NCBI GenBank assembly: GCA_023953615.1
Contig: JAMLJH010000001.1
Location: forward strand, 321,362-385,361
Source of the DNA: Verrucomicrobiia bacterium
Lineage (GTDB): Bacteria; Verrucomicrobiota; Verrucomicrobiia; Limisphaerales; JADLHS01
Reading direction: 5' to 3'
Length of the DNA stretch: 64,000 bases
In this document: piece by piece, positions 44,771 through 54,008 of the stretch
How positions within the stretch are numbered: the stretch's first letter is position 1
How the letters are laid out: each line of letters begins with the position of its first letter
The notes under the pieces: generated by a model
The model's database searches: none
What the model saw: only the letters and a program-made list of their open reading frames with translations
What the model was told of the DNA's origin: nothing
Position numbers and translations under genes: made by a program

Positions 44771-45677
44771 ACTTCACGCGCGGGTCGAGCAGAGTGTAGG
44801 CGAAATCCACCGCGAGGTTCAGCAGCACCAGCAACACGGCATACAACATCACCAGGCCAATCACCAAACTGTAGTCGCGGTTCAAGAAACCGTTGATGAA
44901 GGCCGCACCGAGACCGGGGATTTGAAAAATGGTTTCCACGACAAACGAACCGGTCAACAAATCCGCCAGCATCGGACCGGCATACGATACGACGGGCAGC
45001 AGCGCCAGACGCAGGCCGTGACGCAGGAACACGGCGGTTTCACTCAATCCCTTGGCGCGGGCGGTCTTGATGAATTCCGCGCGCATGATGTTCAACATTC
45101 CTTCACGCATGAGGTGCGCGACGCGACCGGAATAAAACAATCCCAGCGCCACGACCGGCAACACCGCGTGTCGCGCCGAACCCCACAATGCCACCGGAAA
45201 CCAGTGCCATTGCACGGCCAGAAACATCACGAGCAGCGGGGCCAGCACGAATACCGGCACGCACACCATCAGAATCGCGTACAAACTGCCGACGTAATCA
45301 CCCCAACGACCTTGCCGCATGGCGGTGTAGCAGCCCAATGGCAAACCAATGCCCAGCGCCAGACAAAACGCCAGCAATCCCAGCGACATCGAAACGGGTA
45401 ATCCTTGCCGGATCAAATCGTTCACCGTGTGGTTGCGATACTTGAGCGACGGCCCGAAATCACCGTGCAACAGATCGCCCAGAAACCGGCCGTATTGTTT
45501 CCAAAACGGTTCATCCAGATGGTACTTGGCCGCGATCTGACGCTCGATTTCCGGCGAGGCCGGATGCCGTTCACGATCGAACGGCGAACCCGGCGTCAAA
45601 CGCAGCAACGCGAAGCAAACGAAGCTCACCACCAGTAACAAGGGGATCAGCCAGAGCAGTCGTTTCAGAAAATACAT
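44763..45677 (-). CDS. oppB: Oligopeptide-type ABC transporter permease OppB
   Basis: Six spans with the OppB/DppB hallmarks are seen: the N-terminal 'LRLTPGSPFDRERHPASPEIERQIAAKYHLDEPFWKQYGRFLGDLLHGDFG', the coupling loop 'IKTARAKGLSETAVFLRHGLRLALLPVVSYAG', and the end 'DFAYTLLDPRVKYE'. The gene starts 2 bases after oppA and overlaps oppC, so the three are one operon. Confidence 0.93.
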   Translation of the reverse strand: MYFLKRLLWLIPLLLVVSFVCFALLRLTPGSPFDRERHPASPEIERQIAAKYHLDEPFWKQYGRFLGDLLHGDFGPSLKYRNHTVNDLIRQGLPVSMSLGLLAFCLALGIGLPLGCYTAMRQGRWGDYVGSLYAILMVCVPVFVLAPLLVMFLAVQWHWFPVALWGSARHAVLPVVALGLFYSGRVAHLMREGMLNIMRAEFIKTARAKGLSETAVFLRHGLRLALLPVVSYAGPMLADLLTGSFVVETIFQIPGLGAAFINGFLNRDYSLVIGLVMLYAVLLVLLNLAVDFAYTLLDPRVKYE

Positions 45678-45679
45678 GA

Positions 45680-47431
45680 CTACTCGCGAGGGGTTGGGTT
45701 GCCGGTCCCAGCCGAGGCGCTCTGAGCGACTGTCGTGGACTGGCGTTGCGGCGGGCGTTTGTAAATGAACTGGATGGGATGCTCATCCAGAATGTTCGGC
45801 CAGATGCCGCCGATTTTCTGGTCGTCGTAATAGTTGTAACCGAGATAAAAATAGAGCGGCACAATCGGCGCCTCTTCGGCAATCAAGATCGTCTCCGCCT
45901 GACGAAAGCGATCCGCCCGTTTGGTCTGGTCGGTCTCCGCGTTGGCGGCGGCCACCAGCGCGTCGTATCGCGCGTTCTTCCAACCAGTCCGGTTGTTGCC
46001 GCTCGCGCTCAGAAACAAATCGAGAAACGTGTTGGCGTCGTTGTAATCACCAATCCAGCTCGAGGTGGAAATCTGGTAGTCCAATTTCGATTGCGACGCG
46101 TAAAAAACCTTGCGCTCAATCTGACGCAACTCAATATCCACGCCGAGGACTTCGCGCCACATCTGCTGCAATTCCACCGCGATTTTGCCGTGCAAATTCG
46201 CGCCGCCGGAAGCCGAAAAGAAGGTGTAGGACAAACGCGGAAAGCCTTTGCCCTCCGGAAAACCCGCCGCCGCCAATGCCGCGCGCGCCGCCGCCGGATC
46301 GTAGTCCAAACCGGGCGGCGAGGAATAATGTGCCACGCCATCGGGAACAAAATGGGCCGCCGGCCGGCCAATGCCGCGCGTCAGTTTGCTGATGAGCCGC
46401 GCTTTATCAGTGGCCAGGGCGAACGCGCGACGAACTCGTGAATCGTTCAGCGGCGGTTCGTTGACATTGAAGCGGTAAAAATAAGTGCCGAGATAGGTGA
46501 AGCTGTGAAAGTCGGGGCGCTCGACCAACACATCCATCAATTCAGCGGGCACGAGGTCTTTGTCCCAAACAATGTCGGCGGCGCCGGTGGCGTACAAATT
46601 CAGCGCCGTGTTCGGTGAACTGATGGGTAACACGTCCACAACTTCCGAGGCGGTGTTCGCCACGTCCCAGTAGCGCGGATTGCGACGCAGCCGGACTTTG
46701 TCGTTCACGCGCCAGGCATCAAGCGTGAACGCGCCGCTGGTGGGCAACGGTTTCGCATGCAACCAGCGATCGCCGTAGGTCTCAATCGTCTGCCGGGGAA
46801 TTACGGCCAGCGTTGGAAAAGCGCAAAGCTCCGGAAAGAAAGCGAGCGGAACATTCAATTCGACCTGAAACGTGTGGGCGTCCAGCGCGCGAAAACCCAC
46901 TTCGGCGCGATTGGTGACGCGACCGTTGTACCAGTTCTCCGCGTTTTTAATCCCGAACAACTGTCCGGCGTAATCGCTGGCTGTCATCGGATCCAACGCG
47001 CGGAACCAGGACCATTCCACGTCCGCACTGGTGATGGGTTCACCGGTGGACCAGACGGCATTGGAGCGCAGGTAAAACGTGTAAAGCTTGCCGTCGGTCG
47101 AGACTTCCCAGCGTTCGGCCAGCCCAGGTACGGGGGCGGCATTGGTGGGATCAAGACGAATCAATCCATCAAAGAGCGCCTTGGTGATGCGCATCTCCGA
47201 GACGCCGGTGACAATTTGTGGATCCAGCGATTCGGGTTCGTTGCCGTTGACGATCACCACATCCGCGGGGGATTCCGCTTGAAAACATCCGCTGAGTGTC
47301 AGAAGGAGTCCCAGCCACGCGACGCTCAGCATGGCCACCTTACGCGCGCGGCGGCGGCGGGCGGCCCACGCCGGCTTAAAACGAAACCGCAGCCACCGTC
47401 GAATAGCGGTGTCGCGGTTCGCGCTGCTCAT
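45680..47431 (-). CDS. oppA: Oligopeptide-type ABC substrate-binding lipoprotein (OppA-like)
   Basis: This 583-residue extracytoplasmic protein has a lipobox 'LLLTLSGC' and then the family N-terminus 'IVNGNEPESLDPQIVTG'. Other marks are 'AERWEVSTDGKLYTFYLRSNAVWSTGEPITSADVEWSWFRALDP' and 'FYRFNVNEPPLNDSRVRRAFALATDKARL'. A second start (ATG at 47332) would remove a 33-residue Arg-rich tail and give a standard lipoprotein signal; I left the longer start but regard the shorter as likely. It delivers peptides to OppBC. SecG lies only 8 bases upstream, so the operon may continue from pgk. Confidence 0.92.
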   Translation of the reverse strand: MSSANRDTAIRRWLRFRFKPAWAARRRRARKVAMLSVAWLGLLLTLSGCFQAESPADVVIVNGNEPESLDPQIVTGVSEMRITKALFDGLIRLDPTNAAPVPGLAERWEVSTDGKLYTFYLRSNAVWSTGEPITSADVEWSWFRALDPMTASDYAGQLFGIKNAENWYNGRVTNRAEVGFRALDAHTFQVELNVPLAFFPELCAFPTLAVIPRQTIETYGDRWLHAKPLPTSGAFTLDAWRVNDKVRLRRNPRYWDVANTASEVVDVLPISSPNTALNLYATGAADIVWDKDLVPAELMDVLVERPDFHSFTYLGTYFYRFNVNEPPLNDSRVRRAFALATDKARLISKLTRGIGRPAAHFVPDGVAHYSSPPGLDYDPAAARAALAAAGFPEGKGFPRLSYTFFSASGGANLHGKIAVELQQMWREVLGVDIELRQIERKVFYASQSKLDYQISTSSWIGDYNDANTFLDLFLSASGNNRTGWKNARYDALVAAANAETDQTKRADRFRQAETILIAEEAPIVPLYFYLGYNYYDDQKIGGIWPNILDEHPIQFIYKRPPQRQSTTVAQSASAGTGNPTPRE

Positions 47432-47439
47432 CGCTCCGA

Positions 47440-47847
47440 TTATTTCGGCGCGACGTTGGTGTCCACGGTTGGCACCGGAACATTCGTAGCCGTCAACAGA
47501 CTCGCGTCCACGGTTGGAGCCGTCGCGGCGGCGGAAGTGGTGGCTGCAGCCGCTTGCTGATTCTCCTGTTCAATGGCGCTGCGAAAACTGTCCGCGTCAG
47601 TATTGTAATGTCCGCGTTGCAGCAGGGAAATGGCGAGCAGCAAAACAAAGAAGGCCACCGCCGAGTACTTGGTGATTTTCGTCAGCGGATTGCCCGCGCC
47701 CGCACCGAACAGTGCGTCCGCCGCGCCGCCGCCGAACGCGAGACCAGCGCCCGCCTCTTTCTTGGGCAGTTGCACCAACACCAGCAACACCAGCAACAGG
47801 CAATCGAGCACCAGGATTCCTGTCAAAAAACCAATGAATAAACCCAT
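47440..47847 (-). CDS. secG: Preprotein translocase subunit SecG
   Basis: Two membrane spans (about 5-24 and 62-80) flank the conserved 'LLVLVQLPKKEAGAGLAFGGGAADALFGAGAGNPLTKITKYSAVAFF', which identifies SecG. It assists SecYE during protein export. The Ala/Thr-rich tail of about 45 residues (to 135) is longer than in Escherichia coli SecG. It lies 12 bases downstream of tpiA and 8 bases upstream of oppA. Confidence 0.95.
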   Translation of the reverse strand: MGLFIGFLTGILVLDCLLLVLLVLVQLPKKEAGAGLAFGGGAADALFGAGAGNPLTKITKYSAVAFFVLLLAISLLQRGHYNTDADSFRSAIEQENQQAAAATTSAAATAPTVDASLLTATNVPVPTVDTNVAPK

Positions 47848-47859
47848 ATCGTAATTAGT

Positions 47860-48624
47860 TTAAATGGAATTTTTAACGATGTCAGCAAAACTTCTCGCCT
47901 CCAACGCCGCGCCGCCCACCAGTGCGCCATCCACGTCGGGCTGACTCATTAACTCTCTGGCATTGTTGGGCTTAACGCTGCCACCGTACTGAATCCGCAC
48001 CTTGCGGGCAGTGGCTTCATCAAAGCGTTTCACCAATAAACCGCGTATGAACGCGTGCGCTTCCTGCGCCTGCTGGGTGGTGGCGGTTTTGCCCGTGCCA
48101 ATCGCCCAGACCGGTTCGTAAGCGAGCACAGTCTCCAGCATTTGTTCCTGGGTCAACCCCGCCAGACTGCCGGTGACCTGCGCGGCCAAAACCTGTTCGG
48201 TCCGATTGCCTTCGCGTTCGGCCAAGGTTTCTCCCACGCAAATGATCGGCTTCAAATTAGCCGTATGCACCGCTGCGGCTTTGCGCGCCACCAACGCGTC
48301 CGACTCGTGATGATATTGGCGCCGTTCGCTGTGTCCGAGAATGACGTAACGCGTGGAAAATTCCTTGAGCATGACGGCGGCAATTTCACCGGTGTGCGCG
48401 CCCACGTTATGTTCGCTCATGTCCTGCGCGCCGAGCTTGAGGTTGGAATCCAGCACCGCCTTGGAAACCGACTCCAGCGCGGTGAATGGCGGGCACACGA
48501 CGATGTCCACTTCCTTCACTCCGCCCAACTCGCGTTTCAAGTCGTCCACGAGCGCCAGCGCCTCGGCGACGGTTTTGTTCATCTTCCAGTTGCCTGCAAT
48601 AATCAGTTTGCGTTCTTTATTCAT
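47860..48624 (-). CDS. tpiA: Triose-phosphate isomerase
   Basis: Glycolytic enzyme that interconverts dihydroxyacetone phosphate and glyceraldehyde 3-phosphate. The ATG at 48624 starts 'MNKERKLIIAGNWKMNKT' (catalytic Asn and Lys); a GTG at 48639 is less likely. Catalytic His is in 'VILGHSERRQ' and catalytic Glu in 'AYEPVWAIGTGKTAT'; the phosphate loop 'IQYGGSVKPNN' is intact. At 254 residues it has the standard length. It lies between pgk and secG. Confidence 0.97.
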   Translation of the reverse strand: MNKERKLIIAGNWKMNKTVAEALALVDDLKRELGGVKEVDIVVCPPFTALESVSKAVLDSNLKLGAQDMSEHNVGAHTGEIAAVMLKEFSTRYVILGHSERRQYHHESDALVARKAAAVHTANLKPIICVGETLAEREGNRTEQVLAAQVTGSLAGLTQEQMLETVLAYEPVWAIGTGKTATTQQAQEAHAFIRGLLVKRFDEATARKVRIQYGGSVKPNNARELMSQPDVDGALVGGAALEARSFADIVKNSI

Positions 48625-48702
48625 ATTTTGATGTGCCACCGAAGCACCGAGACCCAGGGAAAAATTCGACGCTGCGTCTCTGAACTTCTGTGGCTAAAAT
48701 CA

Positions 48703-49959
48703 TTATTTATCGGAGAGCGCCGCCACGCCGGGCAGAACCGCGCCCTCCAAAAATTCCAGACTCGCGCCGCCGCCCGTGCTCATGAACGTCACCTGGTCGC
48801 CCAGACCGGCGCGGTTGATCGCCTTCACGCTGTCGCCGCCGCCGATGATGGTCTTGGCTCCGTTCTTCTGCGTGGCTTCCACCACGGCCTGCGCGATGGC
48901 ATTGGTGCCGACGGCAAAACGCGGATCTTCAAAAATCCCCATCGGCCCGTTCCACAGCACGGTTTTGGCGTTCCGCAACGCGTCCGCATATTGCGCCACC
49001 GTGGCCGGACCAATATCCACGCCTTCCGCATCGTCCGGAATGTTGTCCTCCGACCAATTGCGCGGATTGGTTAAATCGAACACCGGTCGCCCCTTCTTAT
49101 TGAGCTTCTCGGTTTTGACGGGCGTCACAATGGTGTTATCCAGCGGCAACAGGAATTGCACGCCGCGTTGCTGCGCTTTATCCAGGGCCGCCTGCGCCAC
49201 GTCCACCTTGTCTTTTTCCACCAGCGACAAACCCACCTTGAAGCCGCGCGCGAGTTTGAAGGTGTAGGCCATGGCGCCACCGATCAAAATGCAGTTCGCC
49301 TTTTCCAGCAACCGATCAATGACCTTGATTTTATCCGAAACCTTGGCGCCACCGAGAATCACCACAAACGGGCGGGCGGGATTTTCCAATTCCTCACCGA
49401 GGAACTTGAGTTCGCGCTCCATCAACAAACCGGCTGCCGCTTTGCCGCCGCGTTTGGTAACGATGCGCGCCACGCCTTCCGTGGAAGCGTGCGCTCGGTG
49501 CGCCGCGCCGAAAGCGTCATTCACATACACGTCCGCGAGCTTGGCGAATTGCTCCGCCAATGCCGGATCGTTGGCCTCTTCCCCGGCATAAAAACGGACG
49601 TTCTCCAAAAGCAACACGCCGCCGGGCGGCAATTCGTTCACCAGTTTTTCCACCTTCTCCCCGACGCAATCATCCACGAAGTTCACCGCCGCGCCGAGCA
49701 GTTCAGCCAGCCGCGCCGCCACGGGACGCAGCGACAAACCCGGTTCGCGTTTGCCCTTGGGCCGACCCAAATGCGCGGCCAGAATGACGCGCGCGCCTTT
49801 TTCGATCAGCAACCGCAACGTCGGCAGGGTCGCTTTGATGCGGGTGTCATCCGTGATCACCATCTGACCGTTGTGCTCCTCCAACGGCACGTTGTAATCC
49901 ACCCGCGTGAAAACGCGCCGGGCTTGCACTTCGAGATCGCGAACTGTGAGTTTGGCCAT
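48703..49959 (-). CDS. pgk: Phosphoglycerate kinase
   Basis: Glycolytic enzyme making ATP from 1,3-bisphosphoglycerate. Visible marks are 'RVDYNVPLEE' (a variant of the usual RVDFNVP), 'AAHLGRPKGKREPGLSLRPVA', 'LLENVRFYAGEEAND', 'FVVILGGAKVSDKIKVI', 'VLWNGPMGIFE' and 'KTIIGGGDSVKAI'. At 418 residues it has a slightly longer form. It heads the pgk-tpiA-secG-opp gene run, with a good promoter at 50011-50038. Confidence 0.97.
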   Translation of the reverse strand: MAKLTVRDLEVQARRVFTRVDYNVPLEEHNGQMVITDDTRIKATLPTLRLLIEKGARVILAAHLGRPKGKREPGLSLRPVAARLAELLGAAVNFVDDCVGEKVEKLVNELPPGGVLLLENVRFYAGEEANDPALAEQFAKLADVYVNDAFGAAHRAHASTEGVARIVTKRGGKAAAGLLMERELKFLGEELENPARPFVVILGGAKVSDKIKVIDRLLEKANCILIGGAMAYTFKLARGFKVGLSLVEKDKVDVAQAALDKAQQRGVQFLLPLDNTIVTPVKTEKLNKKGRPVFDLTNPRNWSEDNIPDDAEGVDIGPATVAQYADALRNAKTVLWNGPMGIFEDPRFAVGTNAIAQAVVEATQKNGAKTIIGGGDSVKAINRAGLGDQVTFMSTGGGASLEFLEGAVLPGVAALSDK

Positions 49960-50010
49960 AAAGATAAAAGACGCTTCGGGCAGGAAAACCGTTCCCCAGA
50001 CCGGACGGAG

Positions 50011-50038
50011 AGCATAGCGAACCCCTCTGCCGAGTCAA
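50011..50038 (-). promoter_or_regulatory. Sigma-70-type promoter for the pgk gene run
   Basis: On the minus strand TTGACT (50038-50033), a 16-base spacer and TATGCT (50016-50011) form a convincing promoter. The expected leader is about 45 bases before the pgk ATG at 49959. It is the best promoter match I found in the window. Confidence 0.6.
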
Positions 50039-50188
50039 TGTTTTCAGCAGCCAGATTTACCCGCAACCACAAACGCCAGATTGCTCAAAACCATCAAGGT
50101 AACGCGGCCCAACCGGGTGAGGTATGAATGGATTGAGCGCGACGGGCGCAAGGAAATTGGCGACGGAACCGGCGGCGCCACCGCCGCC

Positions 50189-50596
50189 TCAACCGACGCG
50201 AAAGGAGATGCGTTGAATCAAACTACTGCCGAAGCTGTGTTGCAAGCGCTCCAGAATCTCCTTCCGACGGTAGCGAACGATTTCACTCAGCCAGACGTTG
50301 CTGTCCACGGCCACAAACAACGTGCCTTTGCGCAGGCCGCTGGGTTGCGCGTGGGCGGTGATTTGCGGGTCCAGCAAATGATTCCAAACTTTCACGATCT
50401 CAACCTCACCGCGCTTTTGCTCGATGTTCGCATTCGAGAGCGCTTGCGCGACCAGATGATCGAGCGGGCGCACGCCGCTTTTGTAGGCGATTTCCAACGG
50501 GGTCAAATCCACGCCGCGCCATTGCGCGAGCACCCGCTGCTTGGCGCTGGTGACTGTGCCGTGCGGGCGGGAACGTGATTTTGGTGGGAGAGACAT
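50189..50596 (-). CDS. DUF721 (DciA-like) protein
   Basis: This 135-residue protein has the DUF721 core 'LDHLVAQALSNANIEQKRGEVEIVKVWNHLLDPQITAHAQPSGLRKGTLFVAVDSNVWLSEIVRYRRKEILERLQHSFG', matching the KH-like DciA domain. DciA loads or stabilises the replicative helicase DnaB in bacteria lacking DnaC. The N-terminal 40 residues are basic and probably flexible. It stands 229 bases downstream of no gene on its strand and reads toward pgk. Function is by family only. Confidence 0.88.
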   Translation of the reverse strand: MSLPPKSRSRPHGTVTSAKQRVLAQWRGVDLTPLEIAYKSGVRPLDHLVAQALSNANIEQKRGEVEIVKVWNHLLDPQITAHAQPSGLRKGTLFVAVDSNVWLSEIVRYRRKEILERLQHSFGSSLIQRISFRVG

Positions 50597-50723
50597 GATT
50601 CTAATGACTAACGAGGCAGTTTAATGTCCGCCGGGATAGCGACGGTGAAGCGCAAATTCGGCATGGAATCGCAACGAGAACCCAAAGCATCAATCCATAT
50701 CAGAGTTGTTTAACGTTGCATCA

Positions 50724-52829
50724 TCAAGCCGCCCCTGCCTCCGCTGGCTTCTCCACCGGCGCGGTTTCGCTGGGTTTAACTTCCGGATACTCGTCCAGCA
50801 CCAGCACCCCGCGGGGCGGCAGATCGTAAGTACCCGTGAAGGTCGTGCCGGTCAGGAAATCATGCATCGGTTTGTAAAATTGCACCCGCACGGACGACGT
50901 TTGGTGGTTCAGCAGGAAGTAAACTTTTACCCCGTCTCCCTGGCGCATGCTGACTTCCACGTTCTCCGGCACTTTCAACAGCGGATGCAAATTGCACAAC
51001 TGTCGCAACCACGCCACGAGGTCGTGATAGAAAAAGTGTTGGCTCATGGTGCCGATATAGATCGCCTTGCCCAATCCGTAGGTATTCAGCGTCATGGCGG
51101 GTTTGCCGGCGTAAAAATCCTTCGAGTACGTCGCCAGCACCTGGCAATCCTTCGGCTCAATCACGTCGCACCACAACCGCGCCGAGTGCAGGTGCGAGGT
51201 GGGAAATGAACCTTTGAACGTCAGATGATTTTCCTCGCCGGGCGGTAACGCGTCAAACTCCACCACCTCCAATCCGAACAGGTCGGTCAGACCCAGCGGG
51301 TAGCCGGTGTCCGGCGCGATGTGGTGTTCATCCACCAACCCCGTGTTGAACGTGCCCACCAAGGTGCCGCCGTTTTGCACGTAGAGAATCAACCGATCGG
51401 CCTCGCCCGCCGGCAGCAGGTGCAGCGACGGCGCGAACACGAGCCGGTAGCGGGACAAATCCTCGGTGGGCCGCGCGAAATCCACCGGAATGTTTTTGTC
51501 ATGCAGCGCGTTGTAAATCAGTTGAATGTGCTCGCGCAGGCTGAAGTGTCGGTTGGGTTGATTCGGAGTCTCCAACGCCCACTCGTTGTCGTGCGTGTAG
51601 AGAATGCAAACCTCCGGCCGCACCCGCGTACCTTTCAATAACGGCGCCAGCATCTTCAATTCTTCGCCGATCTGCGAAACCTCGGAATAGATGCGCGCGG
51701 CTTTGCGCAGATGATGCGGCATGAGCGCGCCGTGGAATTGCTCCGAACCAATCCGCGGTTGTCGCCAGCGGAAAAACAACACCGCGCTCGCGCCGCGCGA
51801 AATCAATTGGTACGTGAAGAGTCGCAGGTGACCGGGACGCACCAGCGAATTCACCTCCTGCCACGAGACGTTGCCCGCCTTCTGTTCCATCACCCAGAAT
51901 CCCGGGTCGCCATCCGGGGCGCGCGTGCCGTCCTTTTTCAGCGACCGCAACATGTCAATCTCGCAGGCCAGCTCGGCGGACTTGGTCTTGATGGCTGACG
52001 TGCTTTCAATGGAAACAAAGTCAATGTCCTCGGCGAGATCAAAGTGATCAAAGCGATGCCGCAGCGCGCGCAGATTCGTGGTCACTGGCGCTTGCGGCGT
52101 GATTTCGCGCAATACTTCCGCTTGCATCCGCACAAAAGCCACGATCGTGTCACTGCAAAATCGCGCCCAATCCACGGCCAAAGCCGGATTATGCTGGGCC
52201 GGCGCGCGCATCGGCATGGGAATTTCACTCCAATCCGCAACGGTCTGACCCCAATGCCGCAACCCCATTTTCTCGTTCAGGTTTGCGATGGTTTCGTACT
52301 TGAGCTGAAGCCAGTTCTGCCATTCAAGCCGCGAACCTTCGTTGAACGAGGCTTCCGTGAAATGACCACCGATGCCGTTATCTATTTGCCAGGCAATCAA
52401 CCCGGGGTGCGACCCCAACGCTCGCGCCATTTCCTCGACAATCCGCCGGGCGCGATCCCAAAAGGCGTCAGTATTCAGACACACGGCGTGCCGCGTGCCT
52501 TCGTGCTTGATGAGACCACACTCGTCCACCGGCAAAATTTCGGGATATTTTTTGGACAACCACAGCGGCGGAGCGGCGGTTGGCGTGGCCAGCACCACTT
52601 TCATTCCCGCCCGATGCAGCACGTCCATCACGCGACGTAACCAGGCGAAATCGAATTTGTCCTCCTGCGCCTCGCACAAGCTCCAGCAAAACTCACCAAT
52701 GCGAACGACGTTGCAGCCGGCGGCGGCCATCAACTCGGCGTCGGTTTGCCATTGCGCTTCGGGTTTCTCAGCGGTGCCGCCGTAAGGATAGATCCACTGC
52801 TCAGGATGATAATCAACTCCGAAATACAT
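50724..52829 (-). CDS. GH42 beta-galactosidase-like protein with Gly in place of the acid/base Glu
   Basis: The 701-residue protein matches GH42: 'GVDYHPEQWIYPYGG' at the N-terminus, 'MAAAGCNVVRIGEFCWSLCE', 'ATPTAAPPLWLSKKYPEILPV' and 'GLIAWQIDNGIGGHF'. Family enzymes read DNE at the acid/base position; here residue 152 is Gly (codon GGC at 52376-52374). The nucleophile Glu315 is kept in 'FWVMEQKAGNVSW'. The trimerisation domain (about 390-600) and C-terminal beta domain are present. GH42 enzymes usually hydrolyse galactosides. Without the acid/base Glu the protein may be inactive, act on activated substrates or bind sugar. There is no signal peptide, so it is cytoplasmic. Confidence 0.9.
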   Translation of the reverse strand: MYFGVDYHPEQWIYPYGGTAEKPEAQWQTDAELMAAAGCNVVRIGEFCWSLCEAQEDKFDFAWLRRVMDVLHRAGMKVVLATPTAAPPLWLSKKYPEILPVDECGLIKHEGTRHAVCLNTDAFWDRARRIVEEMARALGSHPGLIAWQIDNGIGGHFTEASFNEGSRLEWQNWLQLKYETIANLNEKMGLRHWGQTVADWSEIPMPMRAPAQHNPALAVDWARFCSDTIVAFVRMQAEVLREITPQAPVTTNLRALRHRFDHFDLAEDIDFVSIESTSAIKTKSAELACEIDMLRSLKKDGTRAPDGDPGFWVMEQKAGNVSWQEVNSLVRPGHLRLFTYQLISRGASAVLFFRWRQPRIGSEQFHGALMPHHLRKAARIYSEVSQIGEELKMLAPLLKGTRVRPEVCILYTHDNEWALETPNQPNRHFSLREHIQLIYNALHDKNIPVDFARPTEDLSRYRLVFAPSLHLLPAGEADRLILYVQNGGTLVGTFNTGLVDEHHIAPDTGYPLGLTDLFGLEVVEFDALPPGEENHLTFKGSFPTSHLHSARLWCDVIEPKDCQVLATYSKDFYAGKPAMTLNTYGLGKAIYIGTMSQHFFYHDLVAWLRQLCNLHPLLKVPENVEVSMRQGDGVKVYFLLNHQTSSVRVQFYKPMHDFLTGTTFTGTYDLPPRGVLVLDEYPEVKPSETAPVEKPAEAGAA

Positions 52830-52871
52830 AGGTCGTACTGGTTGTTGTTACACCGGGACTGCTACCGTTTC

Positions 52872-52929
52872 AGTCTAGCCCTTGGATCGCCACCACAGCA
52901 ACGGAAAATTACCACGGAAATTACCACCG
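52872..52929 (-). promoter_or_regulatory. Putative promoter and tandem upstream repeat for the GH42 gene
   Basis: On the minus strand TTGCTG (52901-52896), an 18-base spacer and TAGACT (52877-52872) form a plausible promoter. Directly upstream of the -35 lies a tandem direct repeat with period 12: on the plus strand AAATTACCAC at 52906-52915 and again at 52918-52927. Sites at this place often bind activators of sugar-utilisation genes. Confidence 0.4.
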
Positions 52930-52964
52930 CAGAAACCGGCACCGATGATCTGAATTCACCGGGC

Positions 52965-53891
52965 TTACGATTCGCGGCGGAGCAGAAATTCCGCCAGTGC
53001 TTCGAGCGCCACCGCACGACCTCGGAACGGACGCAGTGCGGCGAAGGCCTTGTCGGTCAATTGCGTGGCAATTTTACGTGATTTCTCCAGGCCAACGATG
53101 GCCGGATACGTCGCCTTCTGCGCGCGGGTGTCCTTGCCGGCAGTTTTACCAAGCTTCTCGCTGGTTTGCGTGACGTCGAGAATGTCGTCAATCACCTGAA
53201 ACGCCAGCCCGACGTGATAGCCAAAATCCGTCAAGGCCCGAAGCTGCGCGGGGGAGCCGTTCGCGCTCATGCCGCCGAGTCGCGCCGAGCAGCAAAGCAA
53301 GGCCGACGTCTTTCGTTCGTGGATGTACTTCAACTGCGTCGGCGTGGTCTTGCGTCCTTCGCCTTCCAAGTCTGCCACCTGCCCAGCAATGAGTTGTAGC
53401 GAACCGGAGGCGTAAGCGATTTCCAGAATCAAATCACGATGCGGATAACGCGGCCAACTTCGCGCCTGCGCGGCAATTTCAAACGCCTGCGTCAGCAAGG
53501 CGTCACCGGCCAGAATGGCGATGCCTTCGCCAAAGACCTTGTGATTGGTCGGTTTGCCCCGACGATAATCGTCGTTATCCATCGCGGGCAAATCGTCATG
53601 CACCAGCGAATAGGTGTGGATACATTCGACCGCGCAGGCCAGTGGCAGTGCGTCCGCCACGCGGCCGCCGCATGCTTGCGCCGCCGCCAGCACCAAAGCC
53701 GGGCGCATCCGTTTGCCGCCGGCAAAAAGCGAGTAACGCATCGCCCGGTGCAGCGTGGTGGGTCGGGTTTTCTCCGAGGGCAGAAAACCATCCAGCGCGG
53801 CGTTGACCAATCCCGTGCTGGACGACAGGAAAGCCTCCAGATCAAACCGGGGCGCGGCAGTTTGTGAACGACGTCGTTTTGGCGCGGACAT
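52965..53891 (-). CDS. ispA: Polyprenyl (farnesyl/geranylgeranyl) diphosphate synthase
   Basis: The prenyl synthase family is shown by both Asp-rich motifs: the first in 'HDDLPAMDNDDYRRGKPTNHK' (about 100-120) and the second in 'FQVIDDILDVTQTSEKLGKTAGKD' (about 233-255). Chain-length cues between them are typical of bacterial farnesyl synthases. I chose the ATG at 53891 ('MSAPKRRRSQ'); the frame runs upstream to 53990 with a basic sequence that is not family-like. At 308 residues it is of normal length. It supplies isoprenoid precursors for quinones, undecaprenol and hopanoids. Confidence 0.93.
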   Translation of the reverse strand: MSAPKRRRSQTAAPRFDLEAFLSSSTGLVNAALDGFLPSEKTRPTTLHRAMRYSLFAGGKRMRPALVLAAAQACGGRVADALPLACAVECIHTYSLVHDDLPAMDNDDYRRGKPTNHKVFGEGIAILAGDALLTQAFEIAAQARSWPRYPHRDLILEIAYASGSLQLIAGQVADLEGEGRKTTPTQLKYIHERKTSALLCCSARLGGMSANGSPAQLRALTDFGYHVGLAFQVIDDILDVTQTSEKLGKTAGKDTRAQKATYPAIVGLEKSRKIATQLTDKAFAALRPFRGRAVALEALAEFLLRRES

Positions 53892-54008
53892 GTAGGGAAT
53901 TGATTTAGGTGAAGCGCGTGACCAGAGCAAGTTTGAAAGGCGACGCAAGCGCGATTTTTTACCCATCAACACCAAAAAAACGCGCCGCAAATTCCGCCCC
54001 CGGCGGCG

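Noticed and set aside
49156..50127. 323-residue open frame on the plus strand
   Set aside because: Antisense to pgk; no domain.
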